Assembly: GCF_015234215.1 (NCBI RefSeq)
Contig: NZ_JADEKP010000001.1
Span: 310,001 to 374,000 of the forward strand
Length of the DNA stretch: 64,000 bases
Direction of reading: 5' to 3'
Origin: Clostridium chrysemydis
Lineage (GTDB): Bacteria; Bacillota; Clostridia; Clostridiales; Clostridiaceae
The stretch's first letter is position 1. The number at the start of each line of letters is the position of its first letter. Both the position numbers and the translations under genes were made by a program. Under the pieces are notes generated by a model. That model saw only the letters and a program-made list of their open reading frames with translations. It was not told the DNA's origin and ran no database searches. Shown here piece by piece: positions 53,847 to 62,674 of the stretch.

Positions 53847-54419
53847 TTGAAAAGAATAGGAATATTTATTTTTAAAGATATGACAGATTATCATGTATCT
53901 TTAATTTCACAATTATTAAATAATACAGAAGAAGTTGAGGTTATAACTTTAGCAAATAAAGATGGGGTTATAAAAGCTAGAAGTGGATTTAATTTCATCC
54001 CAGATAATACTTTAAGAAAGATAGAGTTTGAAGAGTTAGATGGACTTATAATTCCAGGAGGTTGGAGCAATGACTTTTCAGATGAATTAAGAGAACTTAT
54101 TTGGTATTTAAAGGATAATAATAAGCTAATTGCTGGAATTTGCGGTGCAGGAACTATTGCACTTGCAAAGTCTGGAGTCTTTGAAAAATATGAATATACA
54201 ACACCTGTAAAAACTTGGACTAAGAAGCATAAAGAGGTTTTTGGAGGAGAAGATCCATTTAATCGCAAAAATTACGTAGAATATGATGTAGTAAGAGACT
54301 GCAATTGTATTACAGCAGATGGAATGGCTTTTATTGATTTTTCAATTGAGATTTGTGATATGCTAAATCTTTTCTCATCAGATGAAGAAAAGAAGGAATT
54401 TAGAAGAATGTTTAAATAA
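53847..54419 (+). CDS. DJ-1/PfpI family protein (YhbO/YdeA-like)
   Basis: 190 residues. Flavodoxin-like glutamine-amidotransferase fold: IPGGWSNDF (oxyanion loop) and the nucleophile elbow AGICGAGTIALA with C99. Family members include proteases, deglycases and chaperones, and sequence alone does not decide between them. The start is a TTG (MKRIGIFIFKDM) with GGGGAG upstream. It belongs to the 53.0-55.5 kb gene string, where the gaps are 13 to 22 bases. Confidence 0.88.
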   Translation: MKRIGIFIFKDMTDYHVSLISQLLNNTEEVEVITLANKDGVIKARSGFNFIPDNTLRKIEFEELDGLIIPGGWSNDFSDELRELIWYLKDNNKLIAGICGAGTIALAKSGVFEKYEYTTPVKTWTKKHKEVFGGEDPFNRKNYVEYDVVRDCNCITADGMAFIDFSIEICDMLNLFSSDEEKKEFRRMFK

Positions 54420-54434
54420 GAAAGAGAGAAAACT

Positions 54435-54995
54435 ATGGATTGGGTTTTAGATATATATAATTATAAACCAAGTAATGAGCAAGAAGAAAAGGATAAGGAA
54501 GCTATATTAGAGTTTATAAAAAACAATGATAATGCACTTTTAAGAGAAAATAAAACTGCGCACATAACTAGTTCAGCTTTTGTTTTAAATAAAGAGAGAG
54601 ATAAGACTTTAATGATTCATCATAATATTTATAATTCGTGGGCTTGGACTGGAGGTCATGCAGATGGTGACTCTAATCTTTATAAAGTATCATTAAAAGA
54701 ACTTAAAGAAGAAACAGGAGTTTTAGGAAGAAAAAATATATTAGGTAAAGAGAATATTGCATCTATAGATATCTTACCTGTATTTGGTCACATAAAAAAC
54801 GGAGAGTATGTTTCAGCTCATCTTCATTTATCTATAGCTTACTTAATAGAAGCAAATGAAGATGATAAGTTAAGTATAAAAGAAGATGAAAATAGCAATG
54901 TAAAGTGGATAAATATAAAAGATTTAGATAACGTTATAAAAGATGAACCTCATATGAAGTATGTATACAATAAAATTTTAGATAAATTAAGATAA
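54435..54995 (+). CDS. NUDIX hydrolase
   Basis: 186 residues. The Nudix region is WTGGHADGDSNLYKVSLKELKEETGV. Relative to the strict box the first Glu is replaced and the Arg of REUXEE is Lys, which is usual for the GGH(A/V)DGD subgroup, where acidic residues are shifted. The substrate is unknown. AGAGAGAAA precedes the ATG, 15 bases after the DJ-1-like stop. Confidence 0.85.
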   Translation: MDWVLDIYNYKPSNEQEEKDKEAILEFIKNNDNALLRENKTAHITSSAFVLNKERDKTLMIHHNIYNSWAWTGGHADGDSNLYKVSLKELKEETGVLGRKNILGKENIASIDILPVFGHIKNGEYVSAHLHLSIAYLIEANEDDKLSIKEDENSNVKWINIKDLDNVIKDEPHMKYVYNKILDKLR

Positions 54996-55017
54996 ACTAA
55001 GAAGAGGTGGTGCATTT

Positions 55018-55518
55018 ATGAAAAAACTTATAATAGTAAATGGTCCTATGGGTGTTGGGAAAAGTAGTGTTTGTAAAAGGTTAAATTCAAGATTACCTAA
55101 ATCAGTATGGCTTGATGGGGATTGGTGCTGGATGATGGACCCCTTTATAGTAGATGATGAAAATAAGGATATGGTAATAGATAATATATCCCATATTCTT
55201 AGGAATTATCTTAAAAATTCAAACTTTCAAAATGTAATATTAAGCTGGGTAATTCATAAAGATGAAATCCTAAACGAGATTTTAGATAAGATTGCACTTG
55301 ATAATTATGAACTTAAAAAAATAACTTTAGTTTGTAGTAAAAATGTTTTAAAAAAGAGAGTATCAAATGATATAGCCTCTGGCAAAAGAGATGTTGAAAG
55401 TTTAGAGAGAAGCTTAGCTTACCTTAAATATTATGAAGAGTTTGTAGATAACAAACTTGATACATCAGAAAAAGGAAAAAGTGAAATAGTAGACGAAATA
55501 ATTAAAATAATAGAATAA
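55018..55518 (+). CDS. P-loop nucleotide kinase-like protein
   Basis: 166 residues. Walker A GPMGVGKSSVCK (residues 9-20), then WLDGDWCWMMDPF (acceptor site region), and a lid-like segment KKRVSNDIASGKRDVE. It is of the size and shape of gluconate/shikimate-type small-molecule kinases or AAA_33 proteins. The substrate is not evident. GAAGAGGTGG precedes the ATG. It ends the short operon with the NUDIX and DJ-1-like genes. Confidence 0.82.
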   Translation: MKKLIIVNGPMGVGKSSVCKRLNSRLPKSVWLDGDWCWMMDPFIVDDENKDMVIDNISHILRNYLKNSNFQNVILSWVIHKDEILNEILDKIALDNYELKKITLVCSKNVLKKRVSNDIASGKRDVESLERSLAYLKYYEEFVDNKLDTSEKGKSEIVDEIIKIIE

Positions 55519-55522
55519 ATAA

Positions 55523-55554
55523 AAAAAGATAGACCTTTTTAGGTTTATCTTTTT
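55523..55554 (+). terminator. Terminator after the P-loop kinase gene
   Basis: 14-bp stem AAAAAGATAGACCT / AGGTTTATCTTTTT with one G-T pair, a 4-nt loop and its own T-run. Confidence 0.9.
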
Positions 55555-55625
55555 TACCGTTTGGTAATTTGTTATATTAAAAATATTATTATATGGATAG
55601 AATTAAAATAAAAACTTAGGAGTTA

Positions 55626-57794
55626 GTGGATTTGAAAAATAAAGCTTTAGATATTTTAAATAAATATTACGGATACGATAAATTTAGAAAAGGTCAAGAA
55701 GAAATAATAAATGAAATTATAAAGGGAAATGATGTATTATCTATAATGCCAACAGGTGGCGGTAAATCTATCTGTTACCAAATTCCTGCTGTGATTTTAG
55801 AGGGGGTAACGGTTGTAATATCTCCACTTATTTCACTTATGAAAGATCAAGTAGATTCTATAAATAATATAGGAATTAAATCAGCTTATATTAATTCATC
55901 TCTTTCAAACATTCAAATAGAAGAGATTTTTAATGAAATAAGAATGGGTGAAGTCAAAATACTTTACGTAGCACCAGAAAGATTAGAATCTTTTAGCTTT
56001 TTAAATATTATTTCAAATATAAATATAAGTCAAATTGCAGTAGATGAGGCCCACTGCGTATCACAATGGGGTCACGATTTTAGAAGTAGTTATAAAAACA
56101 TTAATAAATTTATAAATATGCTTGAAAAAAGGCCTGTAGTTACAGGTTTTACAGCAACAGCAACAGAAGAAGTAAAAGAGGATATAATAAAGCTTTTAGA
56201 ACTTCAAAATCCAAAGGTCTTTGTAGCTGGTTTTGATAGAGATAATTTAGAACTTGTAATAGAAAAAGGTGTAAATAAAAGATCTTATATCTTAGATTAC
56301 GTTACTAAAAACAAAGAGCAGTCAGGAATAATATATTGTGCAACTAGAAAAGAAGTTGATGAATTATATAATGCTTTAAATAAAAAGGGAATTGAAGCTT
56401 TAAGATATCACGCAGGGCTTTCAGATATAGAAAGAAAGGAAAACCAAGAGGCTTTTGTTTATGATAAAGGAAGCGTAATAATTGCAACAAATGCTTTTGG
56501 GATGGGGATAGATAAACCAAATATAAGATACGTTATCCATAACAATATGCCAAGAACTATAGAAAACTATTATCAAGAAATAGGTAGGGCTGGAAGAGAC
56601 TCAGAGGAATCAGAATGTATTTTACTATTTTCTCCAGGAGATGTTCAAACTCAAAAATATATTATAGATAATGGAACTACTAACCCTTTTAGAAAAAGAA
56701 ATGAATTAGCAAAACTTCAAACTATGATAGATTTAGTTTATTCTAATGGATGTTATAGAAAGTTTATCTTAAATTACTTTGGTGAAGAAGGGAAAGAAAG
56801 GTGTAATAAATGCAGTAGCTGTAATTTTGATGGCGAAATATTAGATAAAACTACAGATGCACAAAAGGTTATATCTTGCATTTATAGAATGAAAAGACCC
56901 TATGGAATAGGAATGATTGTAGATGTATTAAGAGGTTCTAAAAATAAAAAGTTAGTAGATTTAGAATTAAATACTTTAAGCACTTATGGAATAATGAAAG
57001 ACTATTCTAAAGATGATTTAAAAGAATTTATTAATACTTTAATATCTCACGGATATATTAATTATGGGGGAGAATACCCTGTAGCTGAACCTAACTCAAA
57101 CTCTTTAAAGATAATAAAGGGATTAGAAAAAGTTTTATTTAAAGAAGAGAGAAAAATTAAAGCCTTTAGCAGTAATAATGAACTGTTTGACATATTAAAA
57201 GAAATAAGACAAAGAATTGCAATAGAGGAGAAAATACCTCCATATATGGTCTTTGGGGATAATACTTTAAAAGAGATGAGTATAAGGCTTCCTAAAACTT
57301 CTGATGAATTATTAGATATTTCAGGAGTAGGATTTAAAAAGATAGAAACATTTGGAGAAGAGTTTTTAAATTCTATTAATGATTATATAAATGATAATAA
57401 TATAGAATCATCATTTACTTTTATAAAAGGTGGAAATTTAAAGACTGAAGAAAAAGAAAGTAAAAAGAGAAAAACTAATAGCGATAAAAAGAAATCCTTT
57501 GAAATAACTGTAGATATGCTAAGAGAAGGGAAAATGTTTAAAGAGATTGCAAAATATCGTGATATGTCTTTAAACACTGTTATATCTCACGTAAACACTT
57601 ACTTAAGCGAAGGAAATTCTATAGACTTTGAAATTGATTTTAGCACAATAATAAATAAAGATGATGAAATAGAAGTTTTAAGTGCAATAGATAAAATAGG
57701 GTTTAATAAACTTAAGCCTATAAAAGAAGCTGTAAGAGATAATATTTCATATGATACCATTAAGTATGTTATACTTAAAAAAACGATAAGTTAA
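55626..57794 (+). CDS. recQ: RecQ-family ATP-dependent DNA helicase (second copy, with extra C-terminal helix-turn-helix)
   Basis: 722 residues. Motif [15 protein letters not shown], motif [20 protein letters not shown], motif III FTATAT and motif VI YYQEIGRAGRDS are intact. The zinc cluster is CYRKFILNYFGEEGKERCNKCSSC, followed by RQC and HRDC (about 525-595). A C-terminal helix-turn-helix (MLREGKMFKEIAKYRDMSLNTVISHVNTYL, about 630-660) of the HTH_40 kind is absent from the first copy. The GTG at 55626 is only 3 bases from AGGAG; a TTG at 55632 is better spaced and may be the true start. truA follows at 10 bases. Confidence 0.92.
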   Translation: MDLKNKALDILNKYYGYDKFRKGQEEIINEIIKGNDVLSIMPTGGGKSICYQIPAVILEGVTVVISPLISLMKDQVDSINNIGIKSAYINSSLSNIQIEEIFNEIRMGEVKILYVAPERLESFSFLNIISNINISQIAVDEAHCVSQWGHDFRSSYKNINKFINMLEKRPVVTGFTATATEEVKEDIIKLLELQNPKVFVAGFDRDNLELVIEKGVNKRSYILDYVTKNKEQSGIIYCATRKEVDELYNALNKKGIEALRYHAGLSDIERKENQEAFVYDKGSVIIATNAFGMGIDKPNIRYVIHNNMPRTIENYYQEIGRAGRDSEESECILLFSPGDVQTQKYIIDNGTTNPFRKRNELAKLQTMIDLVYSNGCYRKFILNYFGEEGKERCNKCSSCNFDGEILDKTTDAQKVISCIYRMKRPYGIGMIVDVLRGSKNKKLVDLELNTLSTYGIMKDYSKDDLKEFINTLISHGYINYGGEYPVAEPNSNSLKIIKGLEKVLFKEERKIKAFSSNNELFDILKEIRQRIAIEEKIPPYMVFGDNTLKEMSIRLPKTSDELLDISGVGFKKIETFGEEFLNSINDYINDNNIESSFTFIKGGNLKTEEKESKKRKTNSDKKKSFEITVDMLREGKMFKEIAKYRDMSLNTVISHVNTYLSEGNSIDFEIDFSTIINKDDEIEVLSAIDKIGFNKLKPIKEAVRDNISYDTIKYVILKKTIS

Positions 57795-57804
57795 AGGTGA
57801 TAAG

Positions 57805-58542
57805 ATGAGAAACATAAAAATGATAATAGAATTCGATGGAACTAGATACAAAGGATGGCAAGTACAAAGTACAGAAACTTCAACTATAGGTGAAAAGTTT
57901 AATAAGCTTTTAAGTAAGATGACAGGAGAAGAAATTAAAGTTATAGGTTGTGGAAGAACTGATTCAGGAGTTCATGCTGAAAATTATATAGCAAACTTTA
58001 AAACAAACGATAATAAAACTTTAGAAGAGATGTTTAATTATATAAATGAATACCTTCCTGAAGATATAGTTTTAAAAGATATAAGAGAAGCTAGTGATAG
58101 ATTTCACTCAAGGTATAATATAGTTTCTAAAACTTATGTGTATAGAATAAACAATAATTTATATCACAATGTATTTGATAGAAGATATACTCTTCACGTT
58201 AAAGAAAAATTAAATGTAGAAGATATGATTATAGCGTCAAAGAGCTTAGTTGGAACTCATGATTTTAAAAGTTTTACTACTTTAAAATCTAAAAATAAAT
58301 CAACTGTTAGAACTATAAATTATATAAATATAAGTGAAAATAACGGTTATATAGAACTAGAGTTTAATGGAAACGGGTTTTTACAAAGAATGGTTAGAAT
58401 AATAACTGGAACTTTAATTGAGATAGGCCTTGGAAAAAGAAAAAAAGAAGATATAATAACTATCTTAGAAGCTAAAAAAAGATCAGAAGCTGGTTTTGTA
58501 GCTTTAGCACATGGACTTTCAATGAAAGAAATAAAATATTAG
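57805..58542 (+). CDS. truA: tRNA pseudouridine(38-40) synthase
   Basis: 245 residues. The catalytic aspartate D53 is in GCGRTDSGVHA. MIIEFDGTRYKGWQVQ starts the protein, and FNGNGFLQRMVRIITGTLIEIG is the C-terminal hallmark. It modifies the anticodon stem-loop of tRNAs. AAAGGTGAT precedes the ATG, 10 bases after recQ, so the two are co-transcribed. Confidence 0.95.
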   Translation: MRNIKMIIEFDGTRYKGWQVQSTETSTIGEKFNKLLSKMTGEEIKVIGCGRTDSGVHAENYIANFKTNDNKTLEEMFNYINEYLPEDIVLKDIREASDRFHSRYNIVSKTYVYRINNNLYHNVFDRRYTLHVKEKLNVEDMIIASKSLVGTHDFKSFTTLKSKNKSTVRTINYINISENNGYIELEFNGNGFLQRMVRIITGTLIEIGLGKRKKEDIITILEAKKRSEAGFVALAHGLSMKEIKY

Positions 58543-58551
58543 ATAAAATAA

Positions 58552-58583
58552 TGGTGCCTTTTTTATAAGGGTGCTATTTTTTT
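58552..58583 (+). terminator. Probable terminator after truA
   Basis: GGTGCCTTTT / AAGGGTGC can form an 8-bp stem with several G-T pairs, followed by ATTTTTTTT. It is weaker than the others in the window. Confidence 0.5.
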
Positions 58584-58633
58584 TATAAAAATCTGAAAAT
58601 AATATTATAATTATGTATAATTAAAATGTAAGG

Positions 58634-58691
58634 TTTCGTAAGAATTAAGTTAAGAAAACGAAAAGTTCCCCATTTAAAATCAAAGTATACT
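58634..58691 (+). promoter_or_regulatory. Candidate VanR-type operator and promoter of the vanY-vanR-vanS-like genes
   Basis: TTCGTAAGAATTA (58635-58647) is followed 12 bases on by GTTAAGAAAAC, so TAAGAA repeats at 58639-58644 and 58651-58656. The first copy resembles the 12-bp VanR half-site reported in enterococci (TCGTAnGAA-type, from memory). TATACT (58686-58691) is a good -10 box about 30 bases downstream. The -35 is poor, as expected for an activated promoter. Confidence 0.45.
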
Positions 58692-58766
58692 TAAATTAAG
58701 GGGGACAAAAAATATGAAAAAATATTTAAAATACTTATTTTATGTTTAATATTTTATGGGGTATAC

Positions 58767-59363
58767 ATGGGTTTTGATAAAGAAACAAGAGCAGCTAAAA
58801 AAACAATAATTAAAAATGATATAATTTTAATTAATGACTCAAGTGAAATAGGAGAAAATTATAAAAGTGATTTAGTAGAAGCAGAAATAGAATTTGTAAA
58901 CGAAGCAGATAAGGAAGAAAGACTAGTTTCTAAACAAATTAAAAAACCTCTTCAAGAATTAATAAATAGAGCGAAAGAAGATGGTATTTTACTGCTTGGT
59001 ACTTCAGGATATAGATCGTATAATACTCAAAAATATATTTACAAAAGAGAAGTAATGATAAAAGGTAAAAGGGATGCTAAAAAGTATGTTGCAGAGCCTG
59101 GACAAAGCGAACACCAAACGGGGCTTTGCATTGATTTAACTAATCCTAGTAGACTTTTTATAGGAGGAACTAAAGAAGCTGATTGGTTAAAAGATAATTG
59201 CTATAAGTATGGATTTATAGTTAGGTATAAAAAGGGCAAAGAAAAAATAACAAAGAAAAATTATGAGCCTTGGCACATACGGTATGTAGGTAAAAAGGTA
59301 GCAAAAGAAATATACGAAAAAGGAATTTGTTTAGAAGAATATTTAGGAGAAGCTTATGAATAA
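58767..59363 (+). CDS. vanY: VanY-like D-alanyl-D-alanine carboxypeptidase (signal peptide cut off by a frameshift)
   Basis: 198 residues from the ATG at 58767. Zinc peptidase M15B motifs: GTSGYRSYNTQKYIY, SEHQTGLCIDL (SxHxxGxxxD) and EPWHIRYVG. It would remove the terminal D-Ala from peptidoglycan stem peptides, outside the membrane. As read it has no export signal. The same frame upstream (58719-58766) encodes KIFKILILCLIFYGVY, an obvious membrane or signal segment, but the only ATG with a ribosome site (58714, behind AGGGGG) is in another frame; one extra A in the A6 tract at 58717-58722 would join them. vanR overlaps its stop by 8 bases. Confidence 0.85.
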   Translation: MGFDKETRAAKKTIIKNDIILINDSSEIGENYKSDLVEAEIEFVNEADKEERLVSKQIKKPLQELINRAKEDGILLLGTSGYRSYNTQKYIYKREVMIKGKRDAKKYVAEPGQSEHQTGLCIDLTNPSRLFIGGTKEADWLKDNCYKYGFIVRYKKGKEKITKKNYEPWHIRYVGKKVAKEIYEKGICLEEYLGEAYE

Positions 59364-60039
59364 TATTTTAGTTGTTGATGATGAAAAAGAGATAAGAGAA
59401 ATTATATCAATTAATTTAAAAAATGAAGGATACAACGTACTTCAAGCTAAAGATGGGGTAGAAGCATTAGTATTATTTGAAAACTTTGATATTAATTTAG
59501 TTATATTAGATATAATGATGCCAAAGCTTGATGGAATAGGAGTATGTAGAAAAATAAGAGAATCTTCAAATGTTCCTATATTAATGCTTTCTGCTAAGTC
59601 TGAAAACATGGATAAGATAGAAGGACTTTTAACTGGGGCTGATGATTATATAGTAAAACCTTTTGATTCTTTAGAATTATTAGTTAGAATAAAAGCATTA
59701 CTTAGAAGAGCTTATTTTTTCAATACAAGTGTAGATAGAGATATAATACAAGTAGAGAGTTTAATAATAGACAAAGGAAAACATAATGTAACTTCAAATG
59801 GAGAAGAAATAAATTTAACCTCAAGAGAGTTTGAAATATTATATCTATTATATAGCAATAGAGGAAGAGTATTTAGTACAGAAGAGATATTTGAAAGAGT
59901 TTGGAAAGAGGATTACTTTCAATCAAATAACACAGTTATGGTTCATATGAGTAGGCTAAGGGATAAATTAAATAAAGCTACAAAGGGTGAAAAAATTATT
60001 CATACTGTGTGGGGAGTTGGTTATAAAGTTGAGAAATAA
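59356..60039 (+). CDS. vanR: VanR-like OmpR-family response regulator
   Basis: 227 residues. Receiver with DDE pocket, D52 in LVILDIMMPKLDGIG and KPF lysine, then a winged helix (LTSREFEILYLLYSN ... VWGVGYKVEK). The overall pattern (ADDYIVKPFDSLELLVRIKALLRRAYFFN) is very close to VanR-type regulators. The ATG overlaps vanY by 8 bases behind AGGAGAAG. It overlaps the kinase gene, so the two are coupled. Genes for the VanG/VanH/VanX functions are not present, so this is not a resistance operon in the full sense. Confidence 0.9.
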   Translation: MNNILVVDDEKEIREIISINLKNEGYNVLQAKDGVEALVLFENFDINLVILDIMMPKLDGIGVCRKIRESSNVPILMLSAKSENMDKIEGLLTGADDYIVKPFDSLELLVRIKALLRRAYFFNTSVDRDIIQVESLIIDKGKHNVTSNGEEINLTSREFEILYLLYSNRGRVFSTEEIFERVWKEDYFQSNNTVMVHMSRLRDKLNKATKGEKIIHTVWGVGYKVEK

Positions 60040-61159
60040 CAGAGCGTTAAAAGAAACGGCTACAATATTTTTTTATGTATTAGTTAGTGCGGCGATATTT
60101 TATGCAATAGCTACAGGGTTAAAATATGTTGTTTTATTTTTTTATCAATATACTAGAATAAATATTTTTAATAATGTTATGGATATTGTATATTCATATA
60201 GGTTTGTAGTGACTATTATTCAGGGTATTATATATTTTTCAATTTTGTTTTATTTAATATATATAAGAAATAAAAAAGTGTATAATCATTTAGAAAAATT
60301 AGAAAGCAATGAAAAAGAGTTGCAGAAATTAATTAATGAAGTATCTAAAATGCAAAGTGATAACTTTGAAGAAGCAATAGAGGTTAATGATTTTGATGGG
60401 GATATAAAAGGTCTTAGTAAAAATATTAATGATTTAGTAAAAGATCTAAAAAATATTACCTTAGAAGAAAAGAAAGCTCAAAAAACTAAAAATGATCTTA
60501 TAACAAATGTTTCACATGATTTAAGGACTCCATTAACTTCAATTATAGGATATCTAAATCTTATAGAAGAAGATAAGTATAAAGACGAAGTAGAACTTAG
60601 ATACTACACAGATAGTGCATATAAAAAAGCAAAAAAATTAAAACTCCTTATAGATGATTTGTTTGAACTTACTAAGTATCAAAATGATGGCATATATTTA
60701 AACTTGCAGACTGTAGATTTTATTGAGATGGTTTGGCAGCTTATTTCAGATTTTCAATTTGAATTAGAAGATAAAGGATTAAAAATAAATGCTGATTTTT
60801 GTGAAGAAAAAGTATTCGTAAAATGTGATCCTTTAAAGCTTTCGAGGGCTTTTGAAAATATTATAAGTAATTCAATAAAATATAGTAAAAGTAAAAGTAC
60901 TATAGATATTAAAATTTTCACATCAAAAGATAATCTTATATTTAGTATAAAAAACTATGGAGAAGAAATATCAGAGTTTGATTTAGAGCACATATTTGAT
61001 AGATTTTTCAGAGTTGATAAAGCTAGAAATAGCGAAATAAACGGTAGTGGTCTTGGACTTTGTATAACTAAAAGTATAATAGATTTACATAATGGAAAAA
61101 TAAGTGCAAGAAGTAATAACGGAGTTATAGAATTTGAAGTCATCTTAAATTTGAAATAA
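60029..61159 (+). CDS. vanS: VanS-like sensor histidine kinase
   Basis: 376 residues from the TTG at 60029; a GTG at 59987 or a TTG at 60017 in the same frame are alternatives. Two membrane helices (about 11-37 and 58-80) enclose a short outside loop of about 20 residues, like VanS. H163 lies in NVSHDLRTPLTSIIGYLNLI. The catalytic domain has NIISNSIKYSKSK and the G-boxes FDRFFRVDKARN and GSGLGLCITKS. It probably senses cell-wall stress or intermediates. Confidence 0.88.
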   Translation: MRNNRALKETATIFFYVLVSAAIFYAIATGLKYVVLFFYQYTRINIFNNVMDIVYSYRFVVTIIQGIIYFSILFYLIYIRNKKVYNHLEKLESNEKELQKLINEVSKMQSDNFEEAIEVNDFDGDIKGLSKNINDLVKDLKNITLEEKKAQKTKNDLITNVSHDLRTPLTSIIGYLNLIEEDKYKDEVELRYYTDSAYKKAKKLKLLIDDLFELTKYQNDGIYLNLQTVDFIEMVWQLISDFQFELEDKGLKINADFCEEKVFVKCDPLKLSRAFENIISNSIKYSKSKSTIDIKIFTSKDNLIFSIKNYGEEISEFDLEHIFDRFFRVDKARNSEINGSGLGLCITKSIIDLHNGKISARSNNGVIEFEVILNLK

Positions 61160-61175
61160 TAGGGGTAGATAATTT

Positions 61176-62666
61176 ATGAAAAAAGTGATTGTTGTAGGCT
61201 CAGGTCTAGGTGGACTTAGGACTGCTATTAATTTATTAAACAAAGGATATAGCGTAACTATAATAGAAAAAGAAAAAACTTTAGGCGGTAAAATTAATTA
61301 TATAAAAGAAGGTGATTTTAAATTTGATTTAACTGCGTCAATTTTAATGACCCCAAACTCTTATATAGATACATTTAAAGATGTTAATAAAGACTATAGG
61401 GATTATATTCATATGTTTGATTTAGACCCTCTTTATAGAGTATATGGATTTGATAAAAGTGATTTTAGGGTTTATCAAAAGTCAGATAAAACTTTAAGGT
61501 CTTTAGAAAAGCTAAGAGGGAATCTTCCAAAAGAATATATTAAATTTTTAGAAAACTCTAATGAAAAGTATGAAATAAGTAAAAAAGCCTTTTTAGATAA
61601 GCCTATGGTTTCTTTTAAAGAGATATTTAGCTTTGATTCTATTTCAAGTTTTTTTAAGCTTCACCCAATAAAAAATAATTATGACTACACAAAGGATATT
61701 ATAAAAAATAATAGGTTCTTAGAGTATTTATTATTTACATCTATGTATATAGGATGTAATCCTTATAAAAATACAAACATTTATTCTTTAATACCAGCGA
61801 TAACTCAATTATATGGTTTAGTTTATATTAAGGGTGGATTCTATTCGTATATTGAAGCCTTAGAAAAGCTTATATTAGAACTTGGCGGTGAAATTTTAAA
61901 AGAAACAAATGTAAGTGAAATAGTTTTAGAAGATAGAAAAGTTAAAGGGGTTATAGCAAACGGAAACAAAATCTCATCTGATATAGTAGTTTGTAGCGCT
62001 GATTATCCTTATGCTATTAATAACTTATTTAAAGAAGAAGTAGGTTCTATAAATAAAAAAGATACAGAAAATATGGAACTATCACCTTCAGTTTTTATAA
62101 TTTATTTAGGGTTATCTGAAAAATTAGAAAATCTAGAAGTGCACAACATTTATTTAAATGATGATTTTAGAGAAGGGATAGAGGCGCCTTTTAATTTAAA
62201 ACTTCCTAAAAAACCTTCAGTTTATCTATACTATCCTTCAAAGGTTGATGATACTTTAGCAAAGGGAGAAAAGAGCGTTTTAAATCTTGTAGTTAGAGTT
62301 CCAAATCTAAAAAGTGAAGAAGTAATTTGGAATGATGAATCTATTAAAGAATATAGAGATATTATAATTAATTCTATAAAAAGAATAAACGGACTTTATA
62401 ATATAGAAGATATTATAGAAACTCAAAAGATTTTAACTCCAAAAGACTTAGAAGAAAAGTTTAATTTGTATAAAGGTGCAGCTTTTGGAATAAGTCATAA
62501 ATTAAATCAAAGTGGATATTTTAGGCCGCATTTAAAGGGAAGAGGAACAAAAGGCTTATATTTTATAAGTGCTTCAACGCATCCTGGAAATGGAGCTTCT
62601 GTAGCATTAGACGGCGGAAAGGTACTTGGAGATTTAATAGAAAAAGAGAACCCAATTTTAAAATAG
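61176..62666 (+). CDS. Phytoene desaturase-like FAD-dependent oxidoreductase (CrtI/CrtN family)
   Basis: 496 residues. Dinucleotide-binding VVGSGLGGLRTAINLLNKGYSVTIIEK at the N-terminus, followed by the GGKINYIKEGDFKFDLTASILMTP segment and the C-terminal CrtI/CrtN motif FISASTHPGNGASVALDGGKV. Members desaturate or oxidise carotenoids and related polyenes. No phytoene or diapophytoene synthase is in the window, so the substrate is open. It starts 16 bases after vanS and may be in the same transcript. It converges on an isoprenoid-synthesis-like gene. Confidence 0.85.
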   Translation: MKKVIVVGSGLGGLRTAINLLNKGYSVTIIEKEKTLGGKINYIKEGDFKFDLTASILMTPNSYIDTFKDVNKDYRDYIHMFDLDPLYRVYGFDKSDFRVYQKSDKTLRSLEKLRGNLPKEYIKFLENSNEKYEISKKAFLDKPMVSFKEIFSFDSISSFFKLHPIKNNYDYTKDIIKNNRFLEYLLFTSMYIGCNPYKNTNIYSLIPAITQLYGLVYIKGGFYSYIEALEKLILELGGEILKETNVSEIVLEDRKVKGVIANGNKISSDIVVCSADYPYAINNLFKEEVGSINKKDTENMELSPSVFIIYLGLSEKLENLEVHNIYLNDDFREGIEAPFNLKLPKKPSVYLYYPSKVDDTLAKGEKSVLNLVVRVPNLKSEEVIWNDESIKEYRDIIINSIKRINGLYNIEDIIETQKILTPKDLEEKFNLYKGAAFGISHKLNQSGYFRPHLKGRGTKGLYFISASTHPGNGASVALDGGKVLGDLIEKENPILK

Positions 62667-62674
62667 GGTTCTCT
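62645..62674 (-). terminator. Terminator of the cis-prenyltransferase-like gene, lying inside the 3' end of the desaturase gene
   Basis: AGAGAACCC (62645-62653) / GGGTTCTCT (62666-62674), perfect 9-bp stem. On the minus strand TTTTTCT follows, whereas on the plus strand there is no T-run. It overlaps the last codons and stop of the desaturase. Confidence 0.75.
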
